From contig NZ_KB913032.1 of the NCBI RefSeq assembly GCF_000384215.1, positions 1,141,021 through 1,205,020 on the forward strand: a stretch of 64,000 bases of DNA, written 5' to 3'. Source of the DNA: Amycolatopsis alba DSM 44262. Its GTDB lineage: Bacteria > Actinomycetota > Actinomycetes > Mycobacteriales > Pseudonocardiaceae. Shown in pieces: positions 1-8,414 of this stretch (its first letter is position 1; the number at the start of each line of letters is the position of its first letter). The position numbers and the translations under genes were made by a program. The notes beneath the pieces were generated by a model that was not told where the DNA came from, searched no databases, and saw only the letters and a program-made list of their open reading frames with translations.

Positions 1-644
1 CGGATTTCTACCCGCTGCTGCTGAACTTCCCGTACTTCGACCTGTACCGCAAGCAGGTGGTCAAGCAGGCGGACCTGGTACTCGCGCTGCACCTGTGCGG
101 GGATTCCTTCACACCGGAGGAGAAAGCACGCGACTTCGCCTACTACGAGGCTCGGACAGTGCGGGATTCGTCGCTGTCGGCGGGGACGCAGGCCGTGGTG
201 GCCGCCGAGGTCGGACATCTCGAACTGGCCTACGACTACCTCGCCGAAGCGGCGCTCACCGACCTGCACGACGTGCACAACAACGTCCGCAACGGCCTGC
301 ACCTGGCCTCACTGGCAGGCGCGTGGCAAGGCACCGTCGCCGGGTTCGGCGGGCTGCGCGACCACGGCGGACGGCTGACCTTCGCCCCCCGGCTACCGCC
401 GCAACTGGAGCGCATCGCGTTCCGGCTGACCTTTCGCGGCACCCGGTTCCAGGTCGAGATCGACCGTGAGGGCGCGACGTATCACGTGATCACCGGGGAA
501 CCGCTGGAACTGGCGCACCACGGCGAGACCTTCACGGTGAACTCCGAGCCGGTGCGGCTGCCGATCCCGGCGCTCGATCCGGGTCCGGCCCCGGTGCAAC
601 CTCCGGGCCGCGCTCCGGCGCGAAGGCGGCCGAAGAGCACCTGA
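1..644 (+). CDS. Glycoside hydrolase family 65 enzyme, C-terminal part (partial)
   Basis: The reading frame is open from the left edge of the window (codons from position 3) to a TGA at 642-644, so only the last 213 residues or so are visible. The segment has the late catalytic-domain signatures of GH65 maltose/trehalose/kojibiose phosphorylases and hydrolases: KQADLVLALH, YYEARTVRDSSLS and NVRNGLHLASLAGAW. These are followed by the small beta-sheet C-terminal domain and a proline/arginine-rich tail. Family members act on alpha-linked disaccharides in the cytoplasm, by phosphorolysis or hydrolysis. Which substrate is used cannot be decided from the C-terminal part. The gene is convergent with the small gene ending at 649, leaving a 4-base gap. 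Confidence 0.85.
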   Translation, partial: DFYPLLLNFPYFDLYRKQVVKQADLVLALHLCGDSFTPEEKARDFAYYEARTVRDSSLSAGTQAVVAAEVGHLELAYDYLAEAALTDLHDVHNNVRNGLHLASLAGAWQGTVAGFGGLRDHGGRLTFAPRLPPQLERIAFRLTFRGTRFQVEIDREGATYHVITGEPLELAHHGETFTVNSEPVRLPIPALDPGPAPVQPPGRAPARRRPKST

Positions 645-648
645 CAGC

Positions 649-828
649 TCAGTCCGGCGGTTCGATCGGCACTTCGCCGCTGCCCGGCACGCCGTCGACC
701 TCCTCGGTGCCGTGCGGGCCGAGGTCACGGTTGGGCGCGCTCGGCACGTCGGTCTTCGGCTGGATCCCGCGCAGGTCGTCGAGGTCTTCTTCGTCGTCCT
801 GCCCGAAGCTCTTCTTGCTTTCCCTCAT
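649..828 (-). CDS. Small acidic hypothetical protein (59 aa)
   Basis: A short acidic protein, MRESKKSFGQDDEEDLDDLR at the N terminus, then a proline-rich tail ending in IEPPD. It has no membrane segment, cysteines or recognisable domain. I chose the ATG at 828; an in-frame GTG at 849 would add seven residues, and neither has a strong ribosome binding site. It lies 52 bases downstream of the exopolyphosphatase gene on the same strand and could be its last operon member. Composition resembles the short disordered proteins common in actinomycetes. Function unknown. It may be a real gene because the frame is well used and fills the gap exactly, but the evidence is modest. Confidence 0.5.
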   Translation of the reverse strand: MRESKKSFGQDDEEDLDDLRGIQPKTDVPSAPNRDLGPHGTEEVDGVPGSGEVPIEPPD

Positions 829-880
829 ATGTCCGGGGTACCCGTTCACGGCCGGATACGCCAGCTTTCAAGTGGATTTG

Positions 881-1846
881 TCAGGCGGCTTTCGCCGGTT
901 TGCCGTCCAGCGTGACCAGCCCGTCGAGCATGCCGAGCAGCAGTCCGTCCCTGGTGGACCACGGGCAGATGGCGACCTGGCCACCGGAAAGCGTCAGCAG
1001 CGCCTCGGCGACGATCGCGCCCGCGAGCGCCTGGTGCGAGCGTTGCCGCGAGATGCCCGGCAGTTCGGCGCGGCTTTTCGCCGGCAGTTTCGCCAGCCTC
1101 GGGATCCACGCGCGAAGGTCGTCGAGGTGCAGTTCCCTGGAGCGGGACGGCCTGTCACCGGCGAGCCGGGCGAGTTGCCGGAGCACCTTGGAGCAGCCGA
1201 CGGCGCGGTGATCCCGGATCTCCGGCAGCACGTCCTGCATCGCGTCGCGGACCTCGTCGAGCACGTGGTCCCGCATCGCCCGCACGACCTTGGGCGACGG
1301 GCACTCGGTGGCGAACCAGTCCCGCGTCAGCGAGCGGGCCCCGAGCGGCAGGGAATGCGCGAACCCGGCCTCCTCGGCGTTCCCCGCGGCGAGTTCGACG
1401 GTGCCGCCGCCGATGTCAAGCACCAGCAGCCCGCCCGCCGAAGCGCCGTACCACCGGCGCGCGCCGACGTAGGCCAGTTCGGCCTCGCGGCGGCCGGTGA
1501 GGAACCGCAGTTTGACCCCGGTCGCTTTCGCGACGTCGCAGACGACCTGCTTCACGTTCGCCGCGTCTCGGATCGACGACGTGGCGAGCGGGTACACATC
1601 CTCGACACCGTGTTTGGCGGCCATGGTCTTGCCCGCCTCGACGGCGGACGAGACCGCGTCGATGCCGCGCCTGGTCAGGTTTCCGTCATCGTCGAGTTCC
1701 CTGTCGAGCCGCAGCCGTGTCTGGTGGCTCAGCACGGGATCGAGCGGTGAACCGCCCTTGGCCAGTACCACCAGCCGTGCACTGAACGACCCGACATCCA
1801 GGACCGCGGCGGACGGCTCGCCGATCTGCTTGCGCACGCGAGGCAC
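881..1846 (-). CDS. ppx: Exopolyphosphatase, Ppx/GppA family
   Basis: A 321-aa protein of the short single-domain Ppx/GppA type (mycobacterial Ppx1 class). Family members remove terminal phosphate from long-chain polyphosphate or hydrolyse pppGpp, linking phosphate storage to the stringent response. The acetate-kinase/Hsp70-like fold is seen in the first phosphate loop LDVGSFSARLVV (about residues 16-27), the second loop LDIGGGTVEL (about 143-152), and the conserved glutamate in RREAELAY (E121), the expected catalytic base. It lacks the C-terminal HD-type extension of E. coli Ppx. Start is a GTG with AGGTGAG about 5 bases upstream. Polyphosphate versus pppGpp preference cannot be told from sequence alone. 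Confidence 0.9.
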   Translation of the reverse strand: MPRVRKQIGEPSAAVLDVGSFSARLVVLAKGGSPLDPVLSHQTRLRLDRELDDDGNLTRRGIDAVSSAVEAGKTMAAKHGVEDVYPLATSSIRDAANVKQVVCDVAKATGVKLRFLTGRREAELAYVGARRWYGASAGGLLVLDIGGGTVELAAGNAEEAGFAHSLPLGARSLTRDWFATECPSPKVVRAMRDHVLDEVRDAMQDVLPEIRDHRAVGCSKVLRQLARLAGDRPSRSRELHLDDLRAWIPRLAKLPAKSRAELPGISRQRSHQALAGAIVAEALLTLSGGQVAICPWSTRDGLLLGMLDGLVTLDGKPAKAA

Positions 1847-1963
1847 CTCACCTTCGTCGCGAACGTATTCCCCCGAGGTCTCGCTTCCACTCCTGATAAT
1901 GGCGGATTTTCCGGCCGTTCAGGCGTGGTTTACGTTGTCTTTCCACCGGAAGCCCGGTTTTTG

Positions 1964-2041
1964 ACCACGATGGGGGTACACCGGCGCAGGTCAAGTATAC
2001 CGTATCGATACAGGTGAGAGGTTCGACTCCTTCGCGTGGCT
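1964..2041 (+). other. tRNA-like relic (degenerate)
   Basis: A 78-base stretch between the exopolyphosphatase and oxidoreductase genes has a tRNA-like layout. The 5' heptamer ACCACGA at 1964-1970 pairs at five central positions with GCGTGGC at 2034-2040. A 17-base arm at 1995-2011 has four paired bases around loop CCGTATC. A T-arm with loop TTCGACT (2022-2028) sits in a partly paired AGAGG/CCTTC stem. A D-stem cannot be formed, position 33 is C instead of T, and the acceptor ends mismatch, so it is unlikely to be a working tRNA. It may be a decayed tRNA, an old attachment-site remnant or chance. Confidence 0.2.
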
Positions 2042-3080
2042 AACCAACGAGTTCGCGAAGCTTCGAAACCTGGGCGACGCGGGCCTCGCGGCCGGGCAGC
2101 ATCGGGTTGACCACGAGCGTGGTCGCGCCGGCCTCACGGAAGGCGGCCAGCCGCTCCTTGACGTACCCCTCGGGACCGATCAGCGAGATCGCCTTGATCA
2201 GCTCCTTCGGCACCGCCGCGGCGGCTTCGTCCTTCTTGCCGTCCAGGTACAGATCCTGGATGAGCTTGGCTTCGGCTTCGTAGCCGTACCGCTGAGCGAG
2301 ACTGTTGTAGAAGTTCTTGCCGCGGGCACCCATGCCGCCGATGTACAGCGCCAGCATGCCGCGCAGGTGGTCCAGCAGCCCGTCGACGTCGTCCCCGATC
2401 GCCAGCGCGGTGCCGACGAAGGTGTCCAGCTCACCCAGTGACGGGTCGCGCTTCGCCTTGCCCTCGGCCAGCGACGCGCCCCAGACCTCGGAGGCCTTCT
2501 CGGGGTGGAAGAAGATCGGCTCCCAGCCCTCGGCGAGTTCGGCGGTGAGCGCGACGTTCTTCGGGCCGATCGAGGCCAGCAGGATCGGGATCCGCTCGCG
2601 CACCGGGTGGTTGATCAGCTTCAGCGGTTTGCCGAGGCCCGTGCCCTGCTCCGGCGGCAGCGGGATCGTGTAGTGCGTGCCGGAGTGCACGACCTTCTCC
2701 CGCCGCCACACCTGACGGCAGATGTCGATGATCTCGCGGGTGCGGCCGAGCGGCGCGTCGTACTTCACGCCGTGGAAACCCTCGATGACCTGCGGGCCGG
2801 ACGCGCCGATGCCGAGGGTGAACCGGCCGTCGGAGACGAAGTCGAGCCCGGCGGCGGTCATCGCGGTCAGCGTCGGCGTGCGCGTGTAGATCTGGAAGAT
2901 GCCGGAGGCGATCTGGACCCGCTCGGTCTTCGCCGCGACGTAGCCGAGCTGGCTGACCGCGTCGAACGAGTAGGCCTCGGGGACGAAGACGATGTCCAGT
3001 CCGGCCTTCTCCAGCTCGACGATGTCCGCCACGCTCTCGGCGAAGCCACCTGCGTAGTTGATCGCGGTCCCGATCCTCAT
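2040..3080 (-). CDS. LLM-class F420-dependent oxidoreductase
   Basis: A 346-aa luciferase-like monooxygenase-fold protein beginning MRIGTAINYAGGF. Sequence character matches the F420-dependent LLM class of actinobacteria: early beta strands, GLDIVFVPEAYSFDAVSQLGY, the GRFTLGIGASGPQV segment and a C-terminal LRELVG end. Such enzymes use reduced F420 (or flavin) to reduce or oxidise varied small substrates; the substrate is unknown here. Two ATGs lie close together. GAGGAG directly abuts the first but is 6 bases from the second, so the start at 3080 is preferred. An imperfect palindrome 21-36 bases upstream of this start suggests TetR-type control. The gene follows the methyltransferase on the same strand. 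Confidence 0.85.
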   Translation of the reverse strand: MRIGTAINYAGGFAESVADIVELEKAGLDIVFVPEAYSFDAVSQLGYVAAKTERVQIASGIFQIYTRTPTLTAMTAAGLDFVSDGRFTLGIGASGPQVIEGFHGVKYDAPLGRTREIIDICRQVWRREKVVHSGTHYTIPLPPEQGTGLGKPLKLINHPVRERIPILLASIGPKNVALTAELAEGWEPIFFHPEKASEVWGASLAEGKAKRDPSLGELDTFVGTALAIGDDVDGLLDHLRGMLALYIGGMGARGKNFYNSLAQRYGYEAEAKLIQDLYLDGKKDEAAAAVPKELIKAISLIGPEGYVKERLAAFREAGATTLVVNPMLPGREARVAQVSKLRELVG

Positions 3081-3100
3081 CGGCATCTCCTCACAAGTTA

Positions 3101-3116
3101 CTGAGCGTTCGCTTAG
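3101..3116. promoter_or_regulatory. Palindrome, possible TetR-family operator
   Basis: CTGAGCGTTCGCTTAG is a 16-base near-perfect inverted repeat (one mismatched pair). It lies just upstream of the oxidoreductase start at 3080 and overlaps the last codons of the methyltransferase gene. The form resembles operators of TetR-family regulators of lipid and acyl-CoA genes in actinobacteria. No TetR gene is in the window, so the regulator would act in trans. Confidence 0.4.
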
Positions 3117-3901
3117 CGATAGTATGCCCGGTGCAGGGTCGCCGCGAACTCGAGGACGATGCCGCCGTCTTCGTGCATCCGCCGCGCTCCCTCGAGGAAC
3201 CGGCGGCGGAACTCCGCGCCGCGCTCGGGCGGCAGCGCCGGGACCATTTCGGCGAGGCCTCGCGGCATCATCCAGTCCCACAGCGCGTCCGGACCGGACA
3301 GTGGTTTTGGCAGCTCGACGGTCTCCCGCGTCAGGTCCACGAAACCGGCTTCGCCAAGCAAGGCGTCGAGCCGGTCGTGAGTCAGCGGCCCGCGCCGCGC
3401 GTCCTGCGGTTCGGCGGCGCCGCCGGGCGCGAAGAACTCCACGCTCAGGTCCTGGAACCACGCCAGCCTGCCGACGGACTGACGTTCGAGGGACAGCGCG
3501 ACGGCTCCTCCCGGCACCAATACCCGCCGGAACTCGGTGAGCGCACCCAGCGGATCGTCGAGGACCTGCATCACGAACCCGGCGGTGACCAGGTCGAACG
3601 ACCCGTCCGCGAACCCCGTCCGGTAGAGATCCCCTTCGCTCGCGGAGATCTCCGGATGCTCTTCGGCCAGCCGTCGCATCATCAGCGGTGACGCGTCGAT
3701 GGCGGTGACGGCGCAGCCCTTGGCCAGCGCCGCGCGCGCGACCGCCCCGCGCCCGGCCCCGGCGTCCAGAAGCCGGGCGCCGGGCGCCGGATCCGCGAAC
3801 TCGACGAGGTCCCTCCCCACATCGGCGACGTAGAAGAAGATGTCCTCGTAGCGGTCGACGAGCTGGTCGTACTTGGCCTTCGCCTGGGCTGCGGTCACCA
3901 T
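3113..3901 (-). CDS. Class I SAM-dependent methyltransferase
   Basis: A 262-aa cytoplasmic protein with the seven-strand methyltransferase fold. Motif I is LLDAGAGRG (residues 44-52), the acidic residue at the end of strand 2 is in AIDAS (D70), and motif post-II is SEGDLYRTGFADGSFDLV, typical of the UbiE/Methyltransf_11 group. The C-terminal third (DALWDWMMPRGLAEMVPALP) would form the substrate cap. Substrate unknown. It starts at an ATG and is separated by only 32 bases from the downstream oxidoreductase start, so the two may be co-transcribed, although the palindrome between them suggests a separate promoter for the oxidoreductase. Confidence 0.85.
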   Translation of the reverse strand: MVTAAQAKAKYDQLVDRYEDIFFYVADVGRDLVEFADPAPGARLLDAGAGRGAVARAALAKGCAVTAIDASPLMMRRLAEEHPEISASEGDLYRTGFADGSFDLVTAGFVMQVLDDPLGALTEFRRVLVPGGAVALSLERQSVGRLAWFQDLSVEFFAPGGAAEPQDARRGPLTHDRLDALLGEAGFVDLTRETVELPKPLSGPDALWDWMMPRGLAEMVPALPPERGAEFRRRFLEGARRMHEDGGIVLEFAATLHRAYYR

Positions 3902-3959
3902 CGGGCGAGGGTAATGACGGCCTGACTCGTCGAGATACCGCTGACTGTGTGCGGTCAGC

Positions 3960-6900
3960 TCACTGCGCGGCCACCCAGGCCTTCACCACGTCGTCCAGCA
4001 CCCGCAGCGGCAGGATCCCGTTGCTCAGCACGACCTCGTGGAAGCCCTTGATGTCGAAGCGGTCGCCGAGGGCGGCCTCGGCCTCGGCGCGGATCCGCTC
4101 GATCTCCAGCCGTCCCACCATGTACGACAGCGCCTGTCCAGGGAACGCGGCGTAGCGGTCGATCTCGGCCTCGATCTCCACCTTGGCCATCGGCGTGTTC
4201 TCGGCGAGGTAGTCGACGGCCTGCTGACGGCTCCAGCCGAGCGCGTGCATCCCGGTGTCGACCACCAGGCGACCGGCGCGCATCGAGTCCTGGGTGAGCA
4301 TGCCGAACTTCGTCAGATCGCTGGAGTACAGGCCCATCTCGTCGGCGAGGCGCTCCGCGTAGAGACCCCAGCCCTCGACGTAGGCGTTGACGTCGGCGTG
4401 ACCGCGCAGCATCGGCAGGCCCTTGAGCTTGTGCGCGATGCAGATCTGGAAGTGGTGCCCCGGAACGGCTTCGTGGAAGGCGATCGCCTCGCTCGTGTGC
4501 TTCGGGCGCAGCTCGGCCTCGTAGGTGTTCGCGTAGTAGGCGCCCGGCCGCGCACCATCGAGCGACGGCTCGATGTAGTACGCGAGCGTGCCACCGGGAG
4601 CCTCGGCCGGCGGGACCGGCTCGACCTGGCACTGCTCCTCGGGAATGGTCGAGAACCACTGCGGGGCAACGGCTTCGGCGCGGGCGATGGTGTCGCGCGC
4701 GGCTTGGAGCAGCTCGTCGCCGTCTCGCCAGCGAAGAGCCGGGTCGGTGCGGAGCCGCTCGAAGATCTCGCCGAGATCCTTGGTACCGAAGATCTTCTCG
4801 CCCAGTTCGCGGTACTGGTCGGCCAGCTTCGCGATCATGTCGAGGCCGGTGTCGTGCAGATCCTGAGCGGTGCGCCTGGTGGAGGTGTGCGCCCGGATCA
4901 GCGCGGCGTACTTTTCCTGCCCGCCGGGAAGCGCGCACAAGCCCGGCTCCTCCTCGGGCTTCGCCACGGGACGCAGCTCGGTGGCGAGGAAGTCGCGGTA
5001 CCGGACGTAAGCGGGGCGGACGACCTCGGCCAGCAGGCGGTCCCGTTCGGCTTCGTAGCCCTCCACGGAAACGGACGCGGTGAGCGCCAGCGGGTCACCC
5101 GCCTCGTCACCGAGATAGCGCTCCACGTAGGCGATTCCGCTTTCGACGAGGAAACCGGGCGGGACCAGCCCGTCGGCCGCCGCCGCGCGCTGGCGCACGA
5201 TGAGGGCGTCCAGGTAGCCGCCGATCCCGTCCAGCCGCCGCAGATAGCCCCGGACCCTTTCCTCGTCGTTCAGCGTCAGCACCGCGAGCTCGTTGAGCAG
5301 GAACAGCGCGGGCGAGGCGAGGCCGTCGCTGACCGAGAACTCGGAGGCACGGGCGTCGGTCGCGTCGACCATCGCCTCCGCCTGCTGGATCACGACCTCG
5401 CGGGTGACCGCCTCGACCGGGGAAAGACCTTCGGTGCCAAGGGCTTTGGCCCGCTCGGCGATGGCGACCGCCGACGCGCGCCGCTCGGCGGCGGCCTCCG
5501 CGCTCGGATCCGGCATGGCACCCTCGTCACCGGGAAGCCCGAGCAGCGAACGCCACAGCGGGAGCTCTTCGAACTTGAGTTCCATCAGCTCTTCGGCGAG
5601 GCCGTTCGGGGTGTCGCCGTGTCCGGCGACCCAGTCGCGGACCACCCCGTCGAGCACCGAAAGCGGCAGCGCGCCGCCACCGAGCACGACGTCGTGGAAG
5701 GCCTTGATGTCGAACCGGCTGCCCAGCGTCAGTTCGGCTTCCGCGCGGATGCGCTGGATCTCCAGCCTCCCCACCATGTACGACAGTGCCTGACCGGGGA
5801 AGGCGATGTACCGGTCCACTTCGGACTCGATCTCGACCAGCGCCATCGGCGTGTTCTCGGTGAGGAAGTCGATGGCCTGCCGACGGCTCCAGCCCAGCGC
5901 GTGCAGCCCGGTGTCGACGACCAGGCGACCGGCGCGCATCGAATCCATGGTCAGCATGCCGAGTTTCGCGACGTCGTCGGAGTACAGGCCCATCTCGTCG
6001 GCGAGGCGCTCGGTGTAGAGACCCCAGCCCTCGGCGTAGGCGTTGAAGTCGCCGATGCGGCGCAGCACCGGGAGCTCGCTGAGTCCCTGCGCGAGGCTCA
6101 GCTGGAAGTGGTGGCCGGGGATGGCCTCGTGGAACGCCGTCGCCTCGGCCGCGTGCCGGAACCGCTCCTCCGCCTTGTGGGTGTTGGCGAAGTAGATGCC
6201 CGGCCGGGAGCCGTCGACCGCGGGCCACATGTAGTACGCGGCGGGCGCGCCGGGCGCGGATTCGGCGGGGACCGGCTCGACCGTCCACGGCTGCGGCGGG
6301 ATCCGGCCGAACCAGTTCGGCGCCTCGGCTTCGGCCCTGGTGATGGCCGCGCGAGCGGAGTCGAGCAGCTCGTCGGCGCTGGACCAGCGCAGCGCCGGGT
6401 CGGTGCGGAGCTTGGTGAAGATCTCGGTGAGGTCGGTGGTGCCGAAGACGCGGGAGCCGTACTCGCGGTACTCGGCGGCGAGTTCCGCGATCACGTCGAG
6501 CCCGGTCTGGTGCAGCTCACGCGGGGTGCGGACGGTCGTGGTGTGCATTTCGGCGAGCAGGGCGTAGATGTGCTCGCCGTCGGGCAGCCAGCAGACGCCG
6601 GGTTTGTCCTCGGGGCGGCCGTGCGGCGCGATCTCGTTCGCGAGCACGTCGCGGTACTCGGCGATCGCGGGCCGGACGACGTCGCGCAGCAGAGCGGCGC
6701 GCCGGGTCTCGAAGTCGTCGTCGGGCGCGGGCTGGCGCAGCAGCGGATCGGCCGACGGCTCGGCGAGGTGCCGGTCGAGGTACGCGACGGTGGCGTCGAC
6801 GAGGTACGCGACCGGGAGCAGGCCACGGGCGACGCCGTCACGATGCCGCTGCGCGGCCTGCCGCAGATATTCCGGGATCGCGGCGATCCGCCCCAGGTGC

Positions 6901-7271
6901 GCCTCCGCCTGCGCGCCCGTCCCGACCGACATCATCGGCAGCACGGTGAGCACCTCGGCGGCGGGCGAGATGAACAGGTCACTCACGGTGAACTCGACGA
7001 ACCGCGAGTCCAGCAGCGCGATCCTCGCCCGCGCCGTCGCGATCAGGACGTCACGGGTGGTCTTCTCCTCCGCGCTCAGGCCCTCGGCGCCGAGTGCCTC
7101 GGCCCGCTCGGCGAAGTCGGCCAGCTTCGCGCGGAAAGCGTTTCCCGCCGCCTCGCTGAGATCGGTGAGCCCCGTCGACTCCGGACGGAAGCCCTGCAAA
7201 GCGGGCATGACCGGCTCGGCGTCGAAGAGGGCTTCGACGAACTCGTCGGCGAGGGCGGAGACTGCGCTCAT
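3960..7271 (-). CDS. Tandem double-domain DUF885 putative metallopeptidase
   Basis: A 1103-aa protein made of two full copies of the DUF885 domain, which normally forms a single protein of about 550-600 aa. Copy 1 covers about residues 1-560 with HEAIPGHH at about 379-386. Copy 2 covers about 575-1103 with HEAVPGHH at about 933-940. Each copy repeats the same order of landmarks, including AEGWGLYTERLADEMGLYS / VEGWGLYAERLADEMGLYS, RAGRLVVDTG.HALGWSR and YMVGRLEI. The HExxxGHH element is the expected zinc site of this gluzincin-like family of predicted carboxypeptidase-type enzymes. No signal peptide or membrane segment is seen, so it is probably cytoplasmic. Both copies keep the putative metal ligands. 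No frameshift lies between them, so this is a genuine fusion by tandem duplication. Confidence 0.88.
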   Translation of the reverse strand: MSAVSALADEFVEALFDAEPVMPALQGFRPESTGLTDLSEAAGNAFRAKLADFAERAEALGAEGLSAEEKTTRDVLIATARARIALLDSRFVEFTVSDLFISPAAEVLTVLPMMSVGTGAQAEAHLGRIAAIPEYLRQAAQRHRDGVARGLLPVAYLVDATVAYLDRHLAEPSADPLLRQPAPDDDFETRRAALLRDVVRPAIAEYRDVLANEIAPHGRPEDKPGVCWLPDGEHIYALLAEMHTTTVRTPRELHQTGLDVIAELAAEYREYGSRVFGTTDLTEIFTKLRTDPALRWSSADELLDSARAAITRAEAEAPNWFGRIPPQPWTVEPVPAESAPGAPAAYYMWPAVDGSRPGIYFANTHKAEERFRHAAEATAFHEAIPGHHFQLSLAQGLSELPVLRRIGDFNAYAEGWGLYTERLADEMGLYSDDVAKLGMLTMDSMRAGRLVVDTGLHALGWSRRQAIDFLTENTPMALVEIESEVDRYIAFPGQALSYMVGRLEIQRIRAEAELTLGSRFDIKAFHDVVLGGGALPLSVLDGVVRDWVAGHGDTPNGLAEELMELKFEELPLWRSLLGLPGDEGAMPDPSAEAAAERRASAVAIAERAKALGTEGLSPVEAVTREVVIQQAEAMVDATDARASEFSVSDGLASPALFLLNELAVLTLNDEERVRGYLRRLDGIGGYLDALIVRQRAAAADGLVPPGFLVESGIAYVERYLGDEAGDPLALTASVSVEGYEAERDRLLAEVVRPAYVRYRDFLATELRPVAKPEEEPGLCALPGGQEKYAALIRAHTSTRRTAQDLHDTGLDMIAKLADQYRELGEKIFGTKDLGEIFERLRTDPALRWRDGDELLQAARDTIARAEAVAPQWFSTIPEEQCQVEPVPPAEAPGGTLAYYIEPSLDGARPGAYYANTYEAELRPKHTSEAIAFHEAVPGHHFQICIAHKLKGLPMLRGHADVNAYVEGWGLYAERLADEMGLYSSDLTKFGMLTQDSMRAGRLVVDTGMHALGWSRQQAVDYLAENTPMAKVEIEAEIDRYAAFPGQALSYMVGRLEIERIRAEAEAALGDRFDIKGFHEVVLSNGILPLRVLDDVVKAWVAAQ

Positions 7272-7405
7272 GTGTTTCTTCCCCAGTGGTCGGTGGAGGC
7301 GGTATCCCCGACCCTAATGGAGAGCGCGACCTACCGAAGCCGGGATTTGCCGCACCGGACGGCCACTCCCGCGGCGCCGGGGGCGAGACGGTAGCGTTGC
7401 CGGTC

Positions 7406-8407
7406 GTGGCCGTGACCGATCCCGTGGACATCCGCCTGCTCGCCGCCCTCGCGGACCTGGGCAAGGCGGCCGTGCACGAACTCGCGGCCAAGGTGGGCAT
7501 GGATCCGCGTGAGGTCGCGTACCGTCTGGTCGCCCTCTCCGGGAGCGGGTTGCCGCTGCTCGTGGGCGTGGAAAGCGACCCGAACGGCTTACGGGCCGCC
7601 ATCGCGGGCTCGCCGCCCTCGTGGGCTCAGCAACCTCAGCAGCCCCCACAACCTCAGCAGCCTCAGCGACCGCCGGGGCAGTCCGGGCCGCACAACGTCC
7701 AGGGCACCCCTTCCGGGCCGTACACCGTCCAGGGGACGCCGTCGGGCCCGTACAACGTGCACGGCACGCCGTCGGGCCGCTACCCCGGTCCGCCGTCGGC
7801 CCCGGTGCGCCCGCCGATGGCGCCGCCCCAGCAGCCGCCGCCGCGTCCGCCCGCCCCGCAGCAGCAGTTCGCGCCCCCGATGGCGCCCGCGGACCCGGTG
7901 ATGAGCACCTGGGGCGTTCCGCAGACCGCGTCCTGGGCCCGCGGCGACGAGCAGCAGGCCGCCGCGCCCCGGCCGGTCCCGGAGGGCAAGAAGGGCAAGA
8001 CCGGCGACGTCATGGAGACCCAGGGCCTGGAGGGCGAGCAGCTCACCGTCCAGTTGCTCGAGGTCCAGGACCCGGCGGACTACCTGTTCAGCGCGGCCGG
8101 CTACTCCCTGGAGGCCGGGGAACGGTCGGTCGTGGTGCACACCGAGATCACCAACCGCGGGAACATCCCGTTCGTGTCGCTGCCGGACAATTACCTCGAA
8201 CTGCTCAGCGCGGACGGCAAGCCGATCGCGAAGGCGCCGGTCTCGCTGACCTCGCGGCCGCCGCACAAGATCGGCGTCCGGCCCGGCGAGACGCTCGGCG
8301 GGCACACCGTCTACGTGCTGCCGGACGCCACCCGCGTGGTCGCCGTGCGCTGGTCGCCGCGGCCGGAACCGGACGAACGCACGCTGACCTGGTCGATCGA
8401 CGACTGA
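7406..8407 (+). CDS. AsnC-type winged-helix protein with Pro/Gln-rich linker and C-terminal beta-sandwich
   Basis: About 333 aa in three parts. Residues 1-65 look like an AsnC/Lrp winged helix (DIRLLAALADLGKAAVHELAAKVGMDPREVAYRL). Residues about 70-200 are a disordered proline/glutamine-rich linker with three tandem 10-residue repeats of the type GPYNVQGTPS (30-bp repeats at 7685-7774). Residues about 215-333 form a predicted beta-sandwich (GEQLTVQLLEVQDPADYLF...ITNRGNIPFVSLPDNYLELL...GVRPGETLGGHTVYVLPD) similar in style to DUF4352 domains. The start is taken as GTG 7406 because it opens the HTH; GTG 7412 or TTG 7397 are possible. No signal peptide or membrane segment, so DNA binding in the cytoplasm is the simplest reading. 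Function unknown. Confidence 0.75.
   Translation: MAVTDPVDIRLLAALADLGKAAVHELAAKVGMDPREVAYRLVALSGSGLPLLVGVESDPNGLRAAIAGSPPSWAQQPQQPPQPQQPQRPPGQSGPHNVQGTPSGPYTVQGTPSGPYNVHGTPSGRYPGPPSAPVRPPMAPPQQPPPRPPAPQQQFAPPMAPADPVMSTWGVPQTASWARGDEQQAAAPRPVPEGKKGKTGDVMETQGLEGEQLTVQLLEVQDPADYLFSAAGYSLEAGERSVVVHTEITNRGNIPFVSLPDNYLELLSADGKPIAKAPVSLTSRPPHKIGVRPGETLGGHTVYVLPDATRVVAVRWSPRPEPDERTLTWSIDD
7685..7774 (+). repeat. Three tandem 30-bp coding repeats
   Basis: Three consecutive 30-bp units within the AsnC-type gene encode GPHNVQGTPS, GPYTVQGTPS and GPYNVHGTPS. Units differ by a few bases, so the array is a recent in-frame duplication that may vary in copy number between strains. It lies in the disordered linker. 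Confidence 0.8.
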
Positions 8408-8414
8408 GCGCGGT

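Noticed and set aside
3940..3959. Terminator after the DUF885 gene
   Set aside because: GCTGAC/GTCAGC gives only a 6-bp stem with an 8-base loop; too weak to call.
4038..7394. An 1118-codon open frame opposite the DUF885 gene
   Set aside because: Antisense shadow; the minus-strand protein has both metal-site motifs and domain repeats.
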